From Pseudomonas sp. FP453 (lineage in GTDB: Bacteria > Pseudomonadota > Gammaproteobacteria > Pseudomonadales > Pseudomonadaceae), in assembly GCF_030687495.1 (NCBI RefSeq), contig NZ_CP117435.1:4592501-4656500 (forward strand): a DNA stretch of 64,000 nucleotides, read 5' to 3'. This document shows positions 16,109-25,330 of this stretch, one piece after another (position 1 is the stretch's first letter; every line of letters starts with the position of its first letter). A program made the position numbers and the translations under genes. The notes below the pieces were generated by a model. That model was not told the origin of the DNA, did not search any database, and saw only the letters and a program-made list of their open reading frames with translations.

Positions 16109-18701
16109 TCAGGCCGTCGCCGCCGATTCCAGGAAGTCCTGGGCAAAACGGCAACACGCCGCCCGCCTCGTAGATCGACACTTCTTCGGCGGTGTCCAGG
16201 CGGCAGGTCACCGGCACTTCGACACGTTCGCCATTCTTGCGGTTGATCACCAGGGTCAGCGTCGCACGCGGGGTGCGCGCGCCGATCACGTCATAGGTTT
16301 CACTGCCGTCGATCTGCAAGGTGTGGCGGTCGGTGCCCGGCAGGAATTCCAGGGGCAGCACGCCCATGCCCACCAGGTTGGTGCGGTGGATGCGCTCGAA
16401 CCCTTCGGCGGCAATCGCTTCCACCCCAGCCAGGCGCACGCCCTTGGCGGCCCAGTCGCGGGACGAGCCTTGGCCGTAGTCGGCGCCGGCAATGATGATC
16501 AGCGGTTGCTTGCGTTCCATGTAGGTTTCGATGGCTTCCCACATCCGCGTGACCTGGCCTTCAGGCTCGATCCGCGCCAGGGAACCCTGCTTGACCTTGC
16601 CGTTTTCCATCACCATTTCGTTGAACAGTTTCGGGTTGGCAAAGGTGGCGCGCTGCGCGGTCAGGTGGTCGCCCCGGTGAGTCGCGTAGGAGTTGAAGTC
16701 CACTTCCGGCAAGCCCATTTTCGCCAGGTATTCGCCGGCGGCGCTGTCGAGCATGATCGCGTTGGACGGCGACAGGTGGTCGGTGGTGATGTTGTCCGGC
16801 AGCACCGCCAGCGGGCGCATGCCCTTGAGCGGACGCGCCCCGGCCAGCGCGCCTTCCCAGTACGGCGGGCGGCGGATATAGGTGCTTTGCGGGCGCCAGT
16901 CGTACAGCGGCGCGACTTTCGGGCCGGTGTCTTCGTGGATCGCGAACATCGGGATGTAAACCGCGCGGAACTGCTCCGGCTTGACCGACGCCTTGACCAC
17001 CGCGTCGATCTCTTCGTCGCTCGGCCAGATGTCTTGCAGGCGGATTTCCTTGCCGCTGGCGTCGAGGCCGAGCACGTCTTTTTCGATGTCGAAACGGATG
17101 GTGCCGGCAATCGCATACGCCACCACCAACGGCGGCGACGCGAGGAAAGCCTGCTTGGCGTAAGGGTGAATGCGCCCGTCGAAGTTGCGGTTGCCCGACA
17201 ACACGGCGGTGGCGTACAGGTCGCGGTCGATGATCTCTTGCTGGATCACCGGGTCGAGTGCGCCGGACATGCCGTTGCAGGTGGTGCAGGCAAACGCCAC
17301 CACGCCGAAGCCGAGTTTTTCCAACTCATGGTCCAGGCCGGCGTCTTCCAGGTACATCGCCACGGTTTTCGAGCCCGGCGCCAACGAGGACTTGACCCAC
17401 GGCTTGCGCGCCAGCCCCAGCTTGTTCGCGTTGCGTGCCAACAGGCCGGCGGCAATCACGTTGCGCGGGTTGCTGGTGTTGGTGCAACTGGTGATGGCCG
17501 CGATGATCACCGCGCCGTCGGGCATTTGCCCCGGCACCTCGTCCCACTGGCCGCTGATGCCTTTGGCCGCCAGGTCGCTGGTGGCAACGCGGGCATGGGG
17601 GTTGCTCGGGCCGGCCATGTTGCGCACGACGCTGGACAGGTCGAACGTGAGGCCGCGCTCGTATTGCGCGCCCTTGAGGTCATCGGCCCACAGGCCGGTG
17701 TGGCGGGCATATTGCTCGACCAGGGCGACTTGTTCGTCTTCACGGCCGGTGAGTTTCAGGTAGGCGATGGTTTGCTGATCGATATAGAACATCGCCGCCG
17801 TCGCGCCGTATTCCGGGGCCATGTTGGAGATGGTCGCGCGGTCGCCCAGGGTCAGGGCCGAGGCGCCTTCGCCGAAGAACTCCAGCCAGGCGCCGACGAC
17901 TTTCTGTTTGCGCAGGAACTCGGTCAGCGCCAGCACCATATCGGTAGCGGTGATGCCCGGTTGCAGCTTGCCCGTCAGCTCCACGCCGACGCTTTCCGGC
18001 AGGCGCATCCACGACGCGCGGCCGAGCATCACGCTCTCGGCTTCAAGGCCGCCGACGCCGATGGCGATCACGCCCAGCGCGTCCACGTGGGGCGTGTGGC
18101 TGTCGGTGCCGACGCAGGTATCCGGGAAGGCCACGCCGTCACGCACCTGGATCACCGGCGACATTTTCTCCAGGTTGATCTGGTGCATGATGCCGTTGCC
18201 CGGCGGGATCACATCGACGTTCTTGAAGGCCTTTTTGGTCCACTCGATAAAGTGGAAACGGTCTTCGTTGCGGCGGTCTTCGATGGCGCGGTTCTTCTCG
18301 AAGGCGTCCGGGTCGAAACCACCGGCTTCGACGGCCAGGGAGTGATCGACAATCAGCTGGGTCGGCACCACCGGGTTGACCTGCGCCGGGTCGCCACCTT
18401 GCAGGGCGATGGCATCACGCAGGCCGGCGAGGTCCACCAGGGCCGTCTGGCCAAGGATGTCATGGCACACCACACGGGCCGGAAACCACGGGAAGTCGAG
18501 GTCGCGCTTGCGCTCGATCAACTGGCTCAGGGACGCATTGAGGGTGGCCGGGTCGCAACGGCGCACCAGGTTCTCGGCGAGCACGCGGGAGGTGTACGGC
18601 AAGGTGGCGTAGGCGCCGGGGGTGATGGCCTCGACTGCCGCACGGGCGTCGAAGAAATCCAGGCGGCTGCCGGGGAGCGGTTTGCGGTGGTCAGTGTTCA
18701 T
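16109..18701 (-). CDS. acnD: 2-methylcitrate dehydratase, Fe/S-dependent (AcnD), with a frame break near the 3' end
   Basis: An aconitase-family [4Fe-4S] enzyme that converts 2-methylcitrate to trans-2-methylaconitate for PrpF. The protein of about 863 residues shows aconitase motifs: VGTDSHTPHVDALGV, ITSCTNTSNPRNV and GADYGQGSSRDWAAKGVRLAG, with cluster cysteines in SCTNTS and FACTTCNG. The conserved C-terminus (RFAQDFLESAATA then TGA at 16109) is in a different frame from the body; the shift lies at about 16145-16154 in TTGCCGTTTT on the coding strand, equivalent to two missing or one extra base. Unrepaired, translation continues into prpF as a 1,264-residue chimera. Start ATG 18701. It lies downstream of prpC. 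Confidence 0.9.
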
Positions 18702-18760
18702 CGTCAGGACTCGGTCACGGTAGGTTCACAGGACGAACGGTCGACACTGGCCTTGCTTCC

Positions 18761-18847
18761 TGTGGGAGCTGGCTTGCCTGCGATGGCATCACTGCAGTGT
18801 GGCAGGCACACCGAGTTGATCCCATCGCAGGCAAGCCAGCTCCCACA
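18761..18847. repeat. REP element pair (inverted)
   Basis: GTGGGAGCTGGCTTGCCTGC and its inverted partner GCAGGCAAGCCAGCTCCCAC flank about 40 bases in the gap between prpC and acnD. Inside an operon, such a structure can protect the upstream message or attenuate the downstream one. Confidence 0.88.
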
Positions 18848-18884
18848 GAAAAGCACAGTGGCCGGTGTGCTCGGTTCATTCCAC

Positions 18885-20012
18885 TCAGCGACGTTCGATT
18901 GCCACGAACTTGCGCTGCTCAACGCCGATGTACTCGGCGCTTGGACGGATGATGCGGTTGTTGGCGCGTTGTTCGAACACGTGTGCCGCCCAGCCAGTCA
19001 GCCGCGAGCAGACGAAGATCGGCGTGAACAGCTCTGTCGGGATGCCCATGAAGTGGTACGCCGAGGCATGGTAGAAGTCGGCGTTGGGGAACAGCTTTTT
19101 CTGTTCCCACATGGTCTTGTCGATGGCTTCCGAGACCGGGAACAGCACCTTGTCGCCCACTTCGTCGGCGAGTTTTTTCGCCCAGCCCTTGATCACTTCA
19201 TTGCGCGGGTCGTTGTCTTTGTAGATCGCGTGGCCGAAGCCCATGATCTTGTCTTTGCGCGCCAGCATGCCGAGGGTGCCTTCGACGGCTTCTTCAGCGG
19301 ACGAGAAACGCTCGATCATTTCCATCGCCGCTTCGTTGGCGCCGCCATGCAGCGGGCCGCGCAGGGAGCCGATGGCCGCAGTGACGCAGGAGTACAAATC
19401 CGACAGGGTCGAGGCGCACACGCGGGCGGTGAACGTCGAGGCGTTGAATTCGTGCTCGGCGTAGAGGATCAGCGACACGTTCATCACCTTGACGTGCAGC
19501 TCGCTCGGCTTCTTGCCATGCAACAGGTGCAGGAAGTGGCCGCCGATAGAAGGCTCGTCGGTCACGCAGTCAATGCGCTGGCCGTCGTGGCTGAAGCGGT
19601 ACCAGTAGCACATGATCGCCGGGAACGCGGCGAGCAGGCGGTCGGTCACGTCGTGCTGGGCGCTGAAGTCTTTTTCCGGTTCGATATTGCCCAGGAACGA
19701 ACAGCCGGTGCGCATCACGTCCATCGGGTGGGCGTCGGCGGGGATGCGTTCCAGCACTTCTTTCAGGGCTTGGGGCAGGTCGCGCAGCTTGCTCAGTTTG
19801 GCGCTGTAGGCGGCCAGTTCGGTCTTGCTCGGCAATTCGCCGTACAGCAACAGGTAGGCGACTTCTTCGAACTGCGCATCGGCGGCCAGTTCACGCACGT
19901 CGTAGCCGCGATAGGTCAAGCCGGCACCGGCCTGGCCCACGGTGGACAGTGCGGTCTGCCCGGCCACCTGGCCACGCAGGCCGGCGCCACTCAGTACTTT
20001 TGCTTCAGCCAT
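18885..20012 (-). CDS. prpC: 2-methylcitrate synthase
   Basis: Condenses propionyl-CoA with oxaloacetate to 2-methylcitrate. The 375-residue protein starts MAEAKVLSGAGLRGQVAGQT and carries the citrate-synthase family active-site regions: HGGANEAAMEMIE, GFGHAIYKDNDPR and the catalytic aspartate in NADFYHASAYHFMGIP. Length and motifs match the shorter methylcitrate/type II citrate synthases. It is flanked by REP pairs on both sides, about 160 bases from prpB and 180 from acnD. ATG 20012 follows GGAGAAGAACC. Confidence 0.95.
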   Translation of the reverse strand: MAEAKVLSGAGLRGQVAGQTALSTVGQAGAGLTYRGYDVRELAADAQFEEVAYLLLYGELPSKTELAAYSAKLSKLRDLPQALKEVLERIPADAHPMDVMRTGCSFLGNIEPEKDFSAQHDVTDRLLAAFPAIMCYWYRFSHDGQRIDCVTDEPSIGGHFLHLLHGKKPSELHVKVMNVSLILYAEHEFNASTFTARVCASTLSDLYSCVTAAIGSLRGPLHGGANEAAMEMIERFSSAEEAVEGTLGMLARKDKIMGFGHAIYKDNDPRNEVIKGWAKKLADEVGDKVLFPVSEAIDKTMWEQKKLFPNADFYHASAYHFMGIPTELFTPIFVCSRLTGWAAHVFEQRANNRIIRPSAEYIGVEQRKFVAIERR

Positions 20013-20064
20013 GGTTCTTCTCCAATTTTGTATTTATAGGGAGTCGCGTGCGGAGCTAGACCCC

Positions 20065-20152
20065 TGTGGGAGCGGGCTTGCCCGCGATAGCGGTATATCA
20101 GTCACAACATATTTGCTGACCCACCGCCATCGCGGGCAAGCCCGCTCCCACA
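20065..20152. repeat. REP element pair (inverted)
   Basis: GTGGGAGCGGGCTTGCCCGC on the left, its inverted copy GCGGGCAAGCCCGCTCCCAC on the right, with the inner sequences GATAGCGG and CCGCCATC extending the pairing. Located between prpB and prpC. Confidence 0.88.
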
Positions 20153-20172
20153 TAAGCCTGCGCCCACAGGTC

Positions 20173-21066
20173 TTATTTCTTCGCCGCAAACAGCGCGTCG
20201 AGCTTCTGCTCGAAGGTGTGGTAGTCGATGCGATCGTAAAGCTCCATGCGGGTTTGCATGGTGTCGATCACGTTCTGTTGGGTGCCGTCGCGGCGGATCG
20301 CGGTGTAAACGTTTTCGGCGGCCTTGTTCATCGCGCGGAACGCCGAGAGCGGGTACAGCACGATGGACACATCGGCCGCTTTCAATTGTTCGGTGGTGTA
20401 CAGCGGCGTGGCGCCGAACTCGGTGATGTTGGCCAGGATCGGCGCTTTCACGCGGGCAGCGAACAGCTTGTACATCTCCAGCTCGGTGATGGCTTCGGGG
20501 AAGACCATGTCGGCGCCGGCTTCGATGCAGGCGGCGGCGCGCTCCAGGGCGGACTCCAGGCCTTCGACGGCGAGGGCGTCGGTGCGCGCCATGATCACGA
20601 AGCTGTCATCGGTGCGCGCATCCACGGCGGCCTTGATGCGGTCGACCATTTCCTGCTGGGACACGATTTCCTTGTTCGGGCGATGGCCGCAGCGCTTGGC
20701 GCCGACCTGGTCTTCGATATGGATCGCGGCCGCGCCGAACTTGATCATCGACTTGACGGTGCGCGCGACGTTGAACGCCGAGGAACCGAAGCCGGTGTCC
20801 ACGTCCACCAGCAGCGGCAGGTCGCAGACGTCGGTGATGCGGCGCACGTCGGTGAGCACGTCGTCCAGGCCGGTGATGCCCAGGTCCGGCACGCCGAGGG
20901 AACCGGCCGCTACCCCGCCACCCGACAGATAGATCGCCTTGAACCCGGCGCGCTTGGCCAGCAACGCATGGTTGGCGTTGATCGCGCCCACCACTTGCAG
21001 AGGGTGCTCACTGGCGACGGCGTCACGGAAACGCTGGCCTGGGGTGCTCTTATTATTGGAACTCAT
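20173..21066 (-). CDS. prpB: 2-methylisocitrate lyase
   Basis: Cleaves 2-methylisocitrate to pyruvate and succinate, the last step of the methylcitrate cycle. The 297-residue product has the isocitrate lyase/PEP mutase superfamily features: [18 protein letters not shown] N-terminal strand, metal and substrate sites DVDTGFG and [16 protein letters not shown] with the catalytic cysteine in KRCGH. Two tandem ATG codons (21069 and 21066) overlap the stop of the GntR gene; I take the second because GAGGT lies five bases before it and relatives begin MSSN. First structural gene after the regulator in the cluster. Confidence 0.94.
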   Translation of the reverse strand: MSSNNKSTPGQRFRDAVASEHPLQVVGAINANHALLAKRAGFKAIYLSGGGVAAGSLGVPDLGITGLDDVLTDVRRITDVCDLPLLVDVDTGFGSSAFNVARTVKSMIKFGAAAIHIEDQVGAKRCGHRPNKEIVSQQEMVDRIKAAVDARTDDSFVIMARTDALAVEGLESALERAAACIEAGADMVFPEAITELEMYKLFAARVKAPILANITEFGATPLYTTEQLKAADVSIVLYPLSAFRAMNKAAENVYTAIRRDGTQQNVIDTMQTRMELYDRIDYHTFEQKLDALFAAKK

Positions 21067-21776
21067 CATTCACCTCGTGATTGGGCTGCGCCGTCGGGGA
21101 AGTGACGGGCGATGTTGCGTTTGGATGCGCCGATGTGACGGCGCATCAACAGTTCGGCCAGTTCACCGTCGCGATCGGCAATCGCGTCCAGAATGCGGTG
21201 GTGCTCGGCAAAGGCCTGGCGTGGACGATTGGGGGTGGCGGAGAACTGGATGCGGTACATGCGCACCAACTGATACAGCTCGCCGCAGAGCATTTGCGTG
21301 AGGGTGCGGTTGCCGGCGCCCTGGATGATCCGGTAGTGAAAGTCGAAGTCGCCTTCCTGCTGGTAATAGCCGACGCCGGCCTGGAACGCTTCGTCGCGTT
21401 CATGGGTGTGCAGGACCTGGCGCAGTTCTTCGATCTCCGCGTCGGTCATGCGCTCGGCCGCCAGGCGGCAGGCCATGCCTTCGAGGGATTCGCGGATTTC
21501 ATAGAGTTCGATCAGTTCGGCGTGGCTCAACGACACCACCCGCGCGCCAACGTGGGGCACGCGCACCAGCAGGCGCTGGCCTTCCAGGCGGTGGATCGCC
21601 TCGCGCAGCGGGCCACGGCTGATGCCGTAGGTGCGCGCCAGTTCCGGCTCGGAGATCTTGCTGCCGGGGGCGATCTCGCCCTTGACGATGGCGGCCTGGA
21701 TACGCCGGAAGACGTTCTCGGACATGGTCTGCGAGTCGTCTTGTATCGCCACTGGGGTTTCCAGCTGATCCAGCAT
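21066..21776 (-). CDS. GntR-family (FCD) transcriptional regulator of the prp operon
   Basis: A 236-residue FadR-subfamily regulator: winged helix at about 15-80 ([23 protein letters not shown]) and a helical FCD ligand domain with metal-binding His candidates ([16 protein letters not shown]). It is the first gene of the methylcitrate cluster and overlaps prpB by one to four bases, so it is co-expressed. Regulators at this position typically respond to a cycle intermediate. ATG 21776 with AAAGGTG upstream is preferred to the upstream start at 21818. Two related palindromes, ATTGTCGACAAT at 21850 and ATTGTCGACACC at 21777, are probable operators, the second adjoining the start codon, which implies autorepression. 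Confidence 0.88.
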   Translation of the reverse strand: MLDQLETPVAIQDDSQTMSENVFRRIQAAIVKGEIAPGSKISEPELARTYGISRGPLREAIHRLEGQRLLVRVPHVGARVVSLSHAELIELYEIRESLEGMACRLAAERMTDAEIEELRQVLHTHERDEAFQAGVGYYQQEGDFDFHYRIIQGAGNRTLTQMLCGELYQLVRMYRIQFSATPNRPRQAFAEHHRILDAIADRDGELAELLMRRHIGASKRNIARHFPDGAAQSRGE

Positions 21777-21788
21777 ATTGTCGACACC
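21777..21788. promoter_or_regulatory. Candidate GntR operator, imperfect copy
   Basis: ATTGTCGACACC directly abuts the start codon of the GntR gene and shares the TGTCGACA core with the perfect site at 21850. The two centres are 73 bases apart, close to seven helical turns. Confidence 0.5.
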
Positions 21789-21849
21789 TTTAAAAGCAAT
21801 GTGGCAAAAACTAGCCAATCATCCCTGGATAGTCAAAGAATAAATGCAC

Positions 21850-21861
21850 ATTGTCGACAAT
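21850..21861. promoter_or_regulatory. Candidate GntR operator, perfect palindrome
   Basis: ATTGTCGACAAT is an exact 12-base palindrome in the promoter region upstream of the prp regulator and operon, of a size and form usual for FadR-type GntR proteins. It also lies in the divergent region shared with the protease gene at 22049. Confidence 0.55.
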
Positions 21862-22048
21862 CGTCTAATAACCCCTTTCGCACTCCAACGGGGCATGGCC
21901 GCCTGCCAGCGCTGGCGCCAAAAAAGCATCATGTTAGAATGCCCGCCGCTTTTGCCTGACATCACCTGATGAAACGGCGCACGAGGGAGTTTGCGCAGTA
22001 ATGCCAGTCGCCTTGAACTCAACATCGCACTGCACCGCCTCGGGATTT

Positions 22049-22585
22049 ATGACACTCAAGCCCTTCCTTCTATTGATCAGCCTGCTGCTCGTACCAGGCC
22101 TTGGCGTTGCCGCCGAGAAAACCGTGTACGGCCTCAACGAATACGCCAAGTTGGCGGGCATCGACCTTGAAGTCGCCGCCAAACTCGACACTGGCGCCAA
22201 GACCGCCTCCCTCAGCGCCCGCGACATCAAGCGTTTCAAGCGCAACGGCGAATCCTGGGTGCGCTTCTACCTGGCCATCGACACCGCCCATTCCCACCCC
22301 ATCGAACTGCCCCTGGCCCGCGTCAGCAAGATCAAGCGCCGCGCCGGTGACTACGACCCCGACGAGGGCAAGAACTACACGGCTCGTCCGGTGATTGCCC
22401 TCGATGTGTGCATGGGCACTGCTTTACGCAGCATCGAAGTGAACTTGACCGACCGCAGCACCTTCCAATACCCGCTGCTGATCGGCTCCGAAGCGCTGAA
22501 ACGCTTTGATGCGCTGGTCGACCCCAGCCTTAAATACGCAGCAGGCAAACCCGCCTGCGCCGCCGACGCTCATACCGCCGAGTAA
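22049..22585 (+). CDS. Exported retropepsin-like protease (RimB / 'ATP-dependent zinc protease' family)
   Basis: A 178-residue protein with an N-terminal signal peptide (MTLKPFLLLISLLLVPGLG then AA) followed by the family domain. The segment KLDTGAKTASLSA (D47-T48-G49) matches the retropepsin aspartic active-site loop of this family, often annotated as ATP-dependent zinc protease and related to cytoplasmic RimB. The signal peptide implies periplasmic action. It is followed after five bases by a membrane transglutaminase-like gene and a RimK-like ligase, so it probably processes the peptide or glutamyl chain that the ligase makes. The start at 22049 is set by the signal peptide; ATG 22001 is in frame with GAGGGAG upstream and would add 16 residues. 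Confidence 0.82.
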   Translation: MTLKPFLLLISLLLVPGLGVAAEKTVYGLNEYAKLAGIDLEVAAKLDTGAKTASLSARDIKRFKRNGESWVRFYLAIDTAHSHPIELPLARVSKIKRRAGDYDPDEGKNYTARPVIALDVCMGTALRSIEVNLTDRSTFQYPLLIGSEALKRFDALVDPSLKYAAGKPACAADAHTAE

Positions 22586-22590
22586 ACCGA

Positions 22591-24126
22591 ATGCGCTCTC
22601 TGACCCTGCACCTGAAAATCCTGATCACCATTCTGGTGGTACTGGGTATTTCGGTCACCGCCTACCAGATCTTCGTGCTGGGGATCCCCGTCACCGAGGA
22701 CGCCACCGACGACTTGTGGAACATCGACGCCAAGGTCGAGTTCGTCGCCAACCCGAAAGACCCGGTGAAGATCCAGATGTTCGTGCCGCCGCTGAGCCGC
22801 GACTTCGTCAGCCTCAACGAGAGTTTTATCTCGAACAACTACGGGGTCAGCGTCAACCGCATCGACGGCAACCGCAAGGTCACCTGGTCGGCACGCCGCG
22901 CCAAGGGCAACCAGACCCTGTATTACCGCCTGGTGCTGACCAAGCGTTACAGCGGTGAAAAGGTCAAGGTCAAGGGCCCGACCTTCCGCGACAGCATCGC
23001 CGTGGAAGGCCCCGAGAAAATCGCCGCCGAAGCCCTGCTGGCGCCGATCCGCCAGCACTCGGCCGACGTCGAGACCTTTATTACCGAAGCGATCAAGCGC
23101 ACCAACAACCTCAACGACGACAACGTCAAGCTGCTGCTGGCGGGCGACCCGTCGACGCCGCACAAGGCCAAGATCGTCGAGTTGCTGCTGTCCATCGCCC
23201 ACGTGCCGGTGGAAAAAGTCCACACCATCCGCCTCGTCGCCGACCAGCCGCAAACCCCGGAACTGTGGCTGCGCAGCTTCAATGGCAATGACTGGCTGTA
23301 CTTCAACCCGGAAACCGGCGAACAAGGCCTGCCCGCCGACCGCCTGCTGTGGTGGACCGGTGATGAAAACCTGATCACCGTGGATGGCGGCAAGAAAGCC
23401 ATGGTGACCTTCAGCCTGAACAACAGCGAGATGAACGCGATTCGCCTGGCCAAGCTGACCGACGAGAACACCGACGCCAACTTCCTCGAATACTCGCTGT
23501 ACGGCTTGCCGCTGCAAACCCAGCAGACCTTCATGATCATGGTGATGATCCCGATTGGCGTGCTGGTGATCCTGATCCTGCGCAACCTGATCGGCCTGCA
23601 GACCCTGGGCACGTTTACCCCGGTGCTGATCGCCCTGGCATTCCGCGAGACACAGCTGGGCTTCGGCATTGTGCTGTTTACGATTATTACGGCGCTGGGG
23701 TTGTCCTTGCGCTCGTACCTGGAACACTTGAAGTTGCAGATGCTGCCGAGGCTGTCGGTGGTGTTGACGTTTGTGGTGGTGTTGATTGCGGCCATCAGCC
23801 TGTTCAGCCACAAGCTCGGCCTGGAGCGCGGCTTGTCGGTGGCGCTGTTCCCGATGGTGATTTTGACCATGACCATCGAACGCCTGTCGATCACCTGGGA
23901 AGAACGCGGCGCCAACCATGCGCTGAAAGTGGCGATTGGCACGCTGTTCGCTGCGTCCCTGGCGCACCTGATCATGAGCGTGCCGGAACTGGTGTACTTC
24001 GTGTTTACCTTCCCGGCGATCCTGTTGATCCTCGTGGGCTTCATGCTGGTCATGGGTCGCTATCGCGGTTATCGCCTGACCGAGCTGGTGCGTTTCAAGG
24101 CATTCCTCAAGAAGGCTGACCAGTAA
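22591..24126 (+). CDS. Inactive transglutaminase-like domain fused to a seven-helix membrane region
   Basis: A 511-residue membrane protein. Residues 7-28 are a membrane anchor, residues 30-320 a periplasmic transglutaminase-fold domain lacking an evident Cys-His-Asp triad (no cysteine is present in this part), and residues 330-500 hold about seven hydrophobic helices including VMIPIGVLVILILRNLIGL and VLTFVVVLIAAISLF. Comparative surveys of ATP-grasp ligases describe this inactive transglutaminase-7TM protein next to a RimK-like ligase and a retropepsin-like protease, exactly the order here. The inactive domain probably binds the peptide product at the membrane. Stop and next start share one base (TAATG). 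Confidence 0.85.
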   Translation: MRSLTLHLKILITILVVLGISVTAYQIFVLGIPVTEDATDDLWNIDAKVEFVANPKDPVKIQMFVPPLSRDFVSLNESFISNNYGVSVNRIDGNRKVTWSARRAKGNQTLYYRLVLTKRYSGEKVKVKGPTFRDSIAVEGPEKIAAEALLAPIRQHSADVETFITEAIKRTNNLNDDNVKLLLAGDPSTPHKAKIVELLLSIAHVPVEKVHTIRLVADQPQTPELWLRSFNGNDWLYFNPETGEQGLPADRLLWWTGDENLITVDGGKKAMVTFSLNNSEMNAIRLAKLTDENTDANFLEYSLYGLPLQTQQTFMIMVMIPIGVLVILILRNLIGLQTLGTFTPVLIALAFRETQLGFGIVLFTIITALGLSLRSYLEHLKLQMLPRLSVVLTFVVVLIAAISLFSHKLGLERGLSVALFPMVILTMTIERLSITWEERGANHALKVAIGTLFAASLAHLIMSVPELVYFVFTFPAILLILVGFMLVMGRYRGYRLTELVRFKAFLKKADQ

Positions 24127-25112
24127 TGTTCGGTTTCTGGAAAACCTGGAAGGCCCTGGAAGCGCGGGGGATCATGGGCATCAACCGGCGTAACGCCGAC
24201 TACGTGCTCAAGTACAACAAGCGCAGCCTGTACCCGATCGTGGATGACAAGATCATCACCAAGGAACGGGCCATCGCCGCCGGCATCCATGTGCCGGAAA
24301 TGTACGGGGTGATCTCCACCGAGAAGGAAATCGACAAGCTCGACGAGATCATTGGCGGGCGCAGCGACTTTGTGATCAAGCCGGCACAAGGCGCCGGCGG
24401 TGACGGCATCCTGGTGGTGGCGGACCGCTTCGAGGGGCGCTATCGCACGGTGTCGGGCAAGATCATCAGCCATGAGGAGATCGAGCATCAGATCTCCAGC
24501 ATCCTCACCGGCCTGTATTCCCTGGGCGGCCACCGCGACCGCGCGCTGATCGAATACCGCGTGGTGCCTGACCAGATCTTCAAGAGCATCAGCTACGAAG
24601 GCGTGCCGGACATCCGCATCATCGTGCTGATGGGCTACCCGGTAATGGCCATGCTGCGCTTGCCGACCCGCCAGTCGGGCGGCAAGGCCAACCTGCACCA
24701 GGGCGCCATCGGCGTGGGTGTGGACCTGGCCACCGGCCTGACCCTGCGGGGCACCTGGCTGAACAACATCATCACCAAACACCCCGACACCACCAACGCG
24801 GTGGATGGCGTGCAACTGCCCAACTGGGACGGTTTCATGAAGCTCGCCGCCGGTTGCTATGAGTTGTGCGGGCTGGGTTATATCGGCGTGGACATGGTGT
24901 TGGACCAGGAGAAAGGCCCGTTGATCCTGGAACTGAATGCGCGGCCGGGGCTGAATATCCAGATTGCCAACGACTGCGGGCTGACCTTGCGCACCCATGC
25001 GGTGGAAGCGCGCCTGGAAGAACTGAAGGCCGCAGGCGTGACGGAAACGCCGGAAGAACGGGTGAAGTTTGTGCAGGAGATGTTTGGGCATATTCCGCCG
25101 GTTGAAGGCTGA
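24126..25112 (+). CDS. RimK-like ATP-grasp ligase (alpha-L-glutamate ligase-like)
   Basis: A 328-residue ATP-grasp enzyme. ATP-grasp features visible are the lysine-containing strand SDFVIKPAQGAGGDGILVV, the acidic metal site ILELNARPGLNIQIAN and the arginine-rich DIRIIVLMGYPVMAM. Family members ligate amino acids, classically glutamate, to a carboxylate with ATP hydrolysis. Its start overlaps the stop of the membrane transglutaminase gene, so the three genes form one operon: ligase in the cytoplasm, membrane partner, exported protease. The substrate is not known to me; a small peptide or peptide-tagged envelope molecule is likely. Confidence 0.86.
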   Translation: MFGFWKTWKALEARGIMGINRRNADYVLKYNKRSLYPIVDDKIITKERAIAAGIHVPEMYGVISTEKEIDKLDEIIGGRSDFVIKPAQGAGGDGILVVADRFEGRYRTVSGKIISHEEIEHQISSILTGLYSLGGHRDRALIEYRVVPDQIFKSISYEGVPDIRIIVLMGYPVMAMLRLPTRQSGGKANLHQGAIGVGVDLATGLTLRGTWLNNIITKHPDTTNAVDGVQLPNWDGFMKLAAGCYELCGLGYIGVDMVLDQEKGPLILELNARPGLNIQIANDCGLTLRTHAVEARLEELKAAGVTETPEERVKFVQEMFGHIPPVEG

Positions 25113-25128
25113 AGACCGCGTCGACTGC

Positions 25129-25202
25129 ATCGCAGGCAAGCCAGCTCCCACAGTGGAATGGGTTCACACATCAAAAAGGTGGGAGCTGGCTTGCCTGCGA
25201 TA
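25129..25202. repeat. REP element pair (inverted)
   Basis: ATCGCAGGCAAGCCAGCTCC and its inverted partner GGAGCTGGCTTGCCTGCGAT flank about 30 bases, directly after the ligase operon. Confidence 0.88.
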
Positions 25203-25330
25203 GCTTTCTGACAAGCAATACAGCCCTCCCTATAAGCCTTCAATCTGCCTATCACCGACATCCCCTCTAGGACCAAAACCGACAGGGGAATACAATCCCC
25301 TCCCCCACGCCAACGGCTGATCCACCCCGC

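Noticed and set aside
14907..18701. AcnD-PrpF as a natural bifunctional fusion enzyme
   Set aside because: The conserved AcnD end and stop codon are present in a neighbouring frame and prpF has its own ribosome site, so a frame break explains the joined frame better.
15042..20039. A 1,665-codon plus-strand open frame across the prp genes
   Set aside because: It lies exactly opposite prpF, acnD and prpC, has the Gly/Val/His/Gln-rich composition of antisense frames in GC-rich DNA and no recognisable domain.
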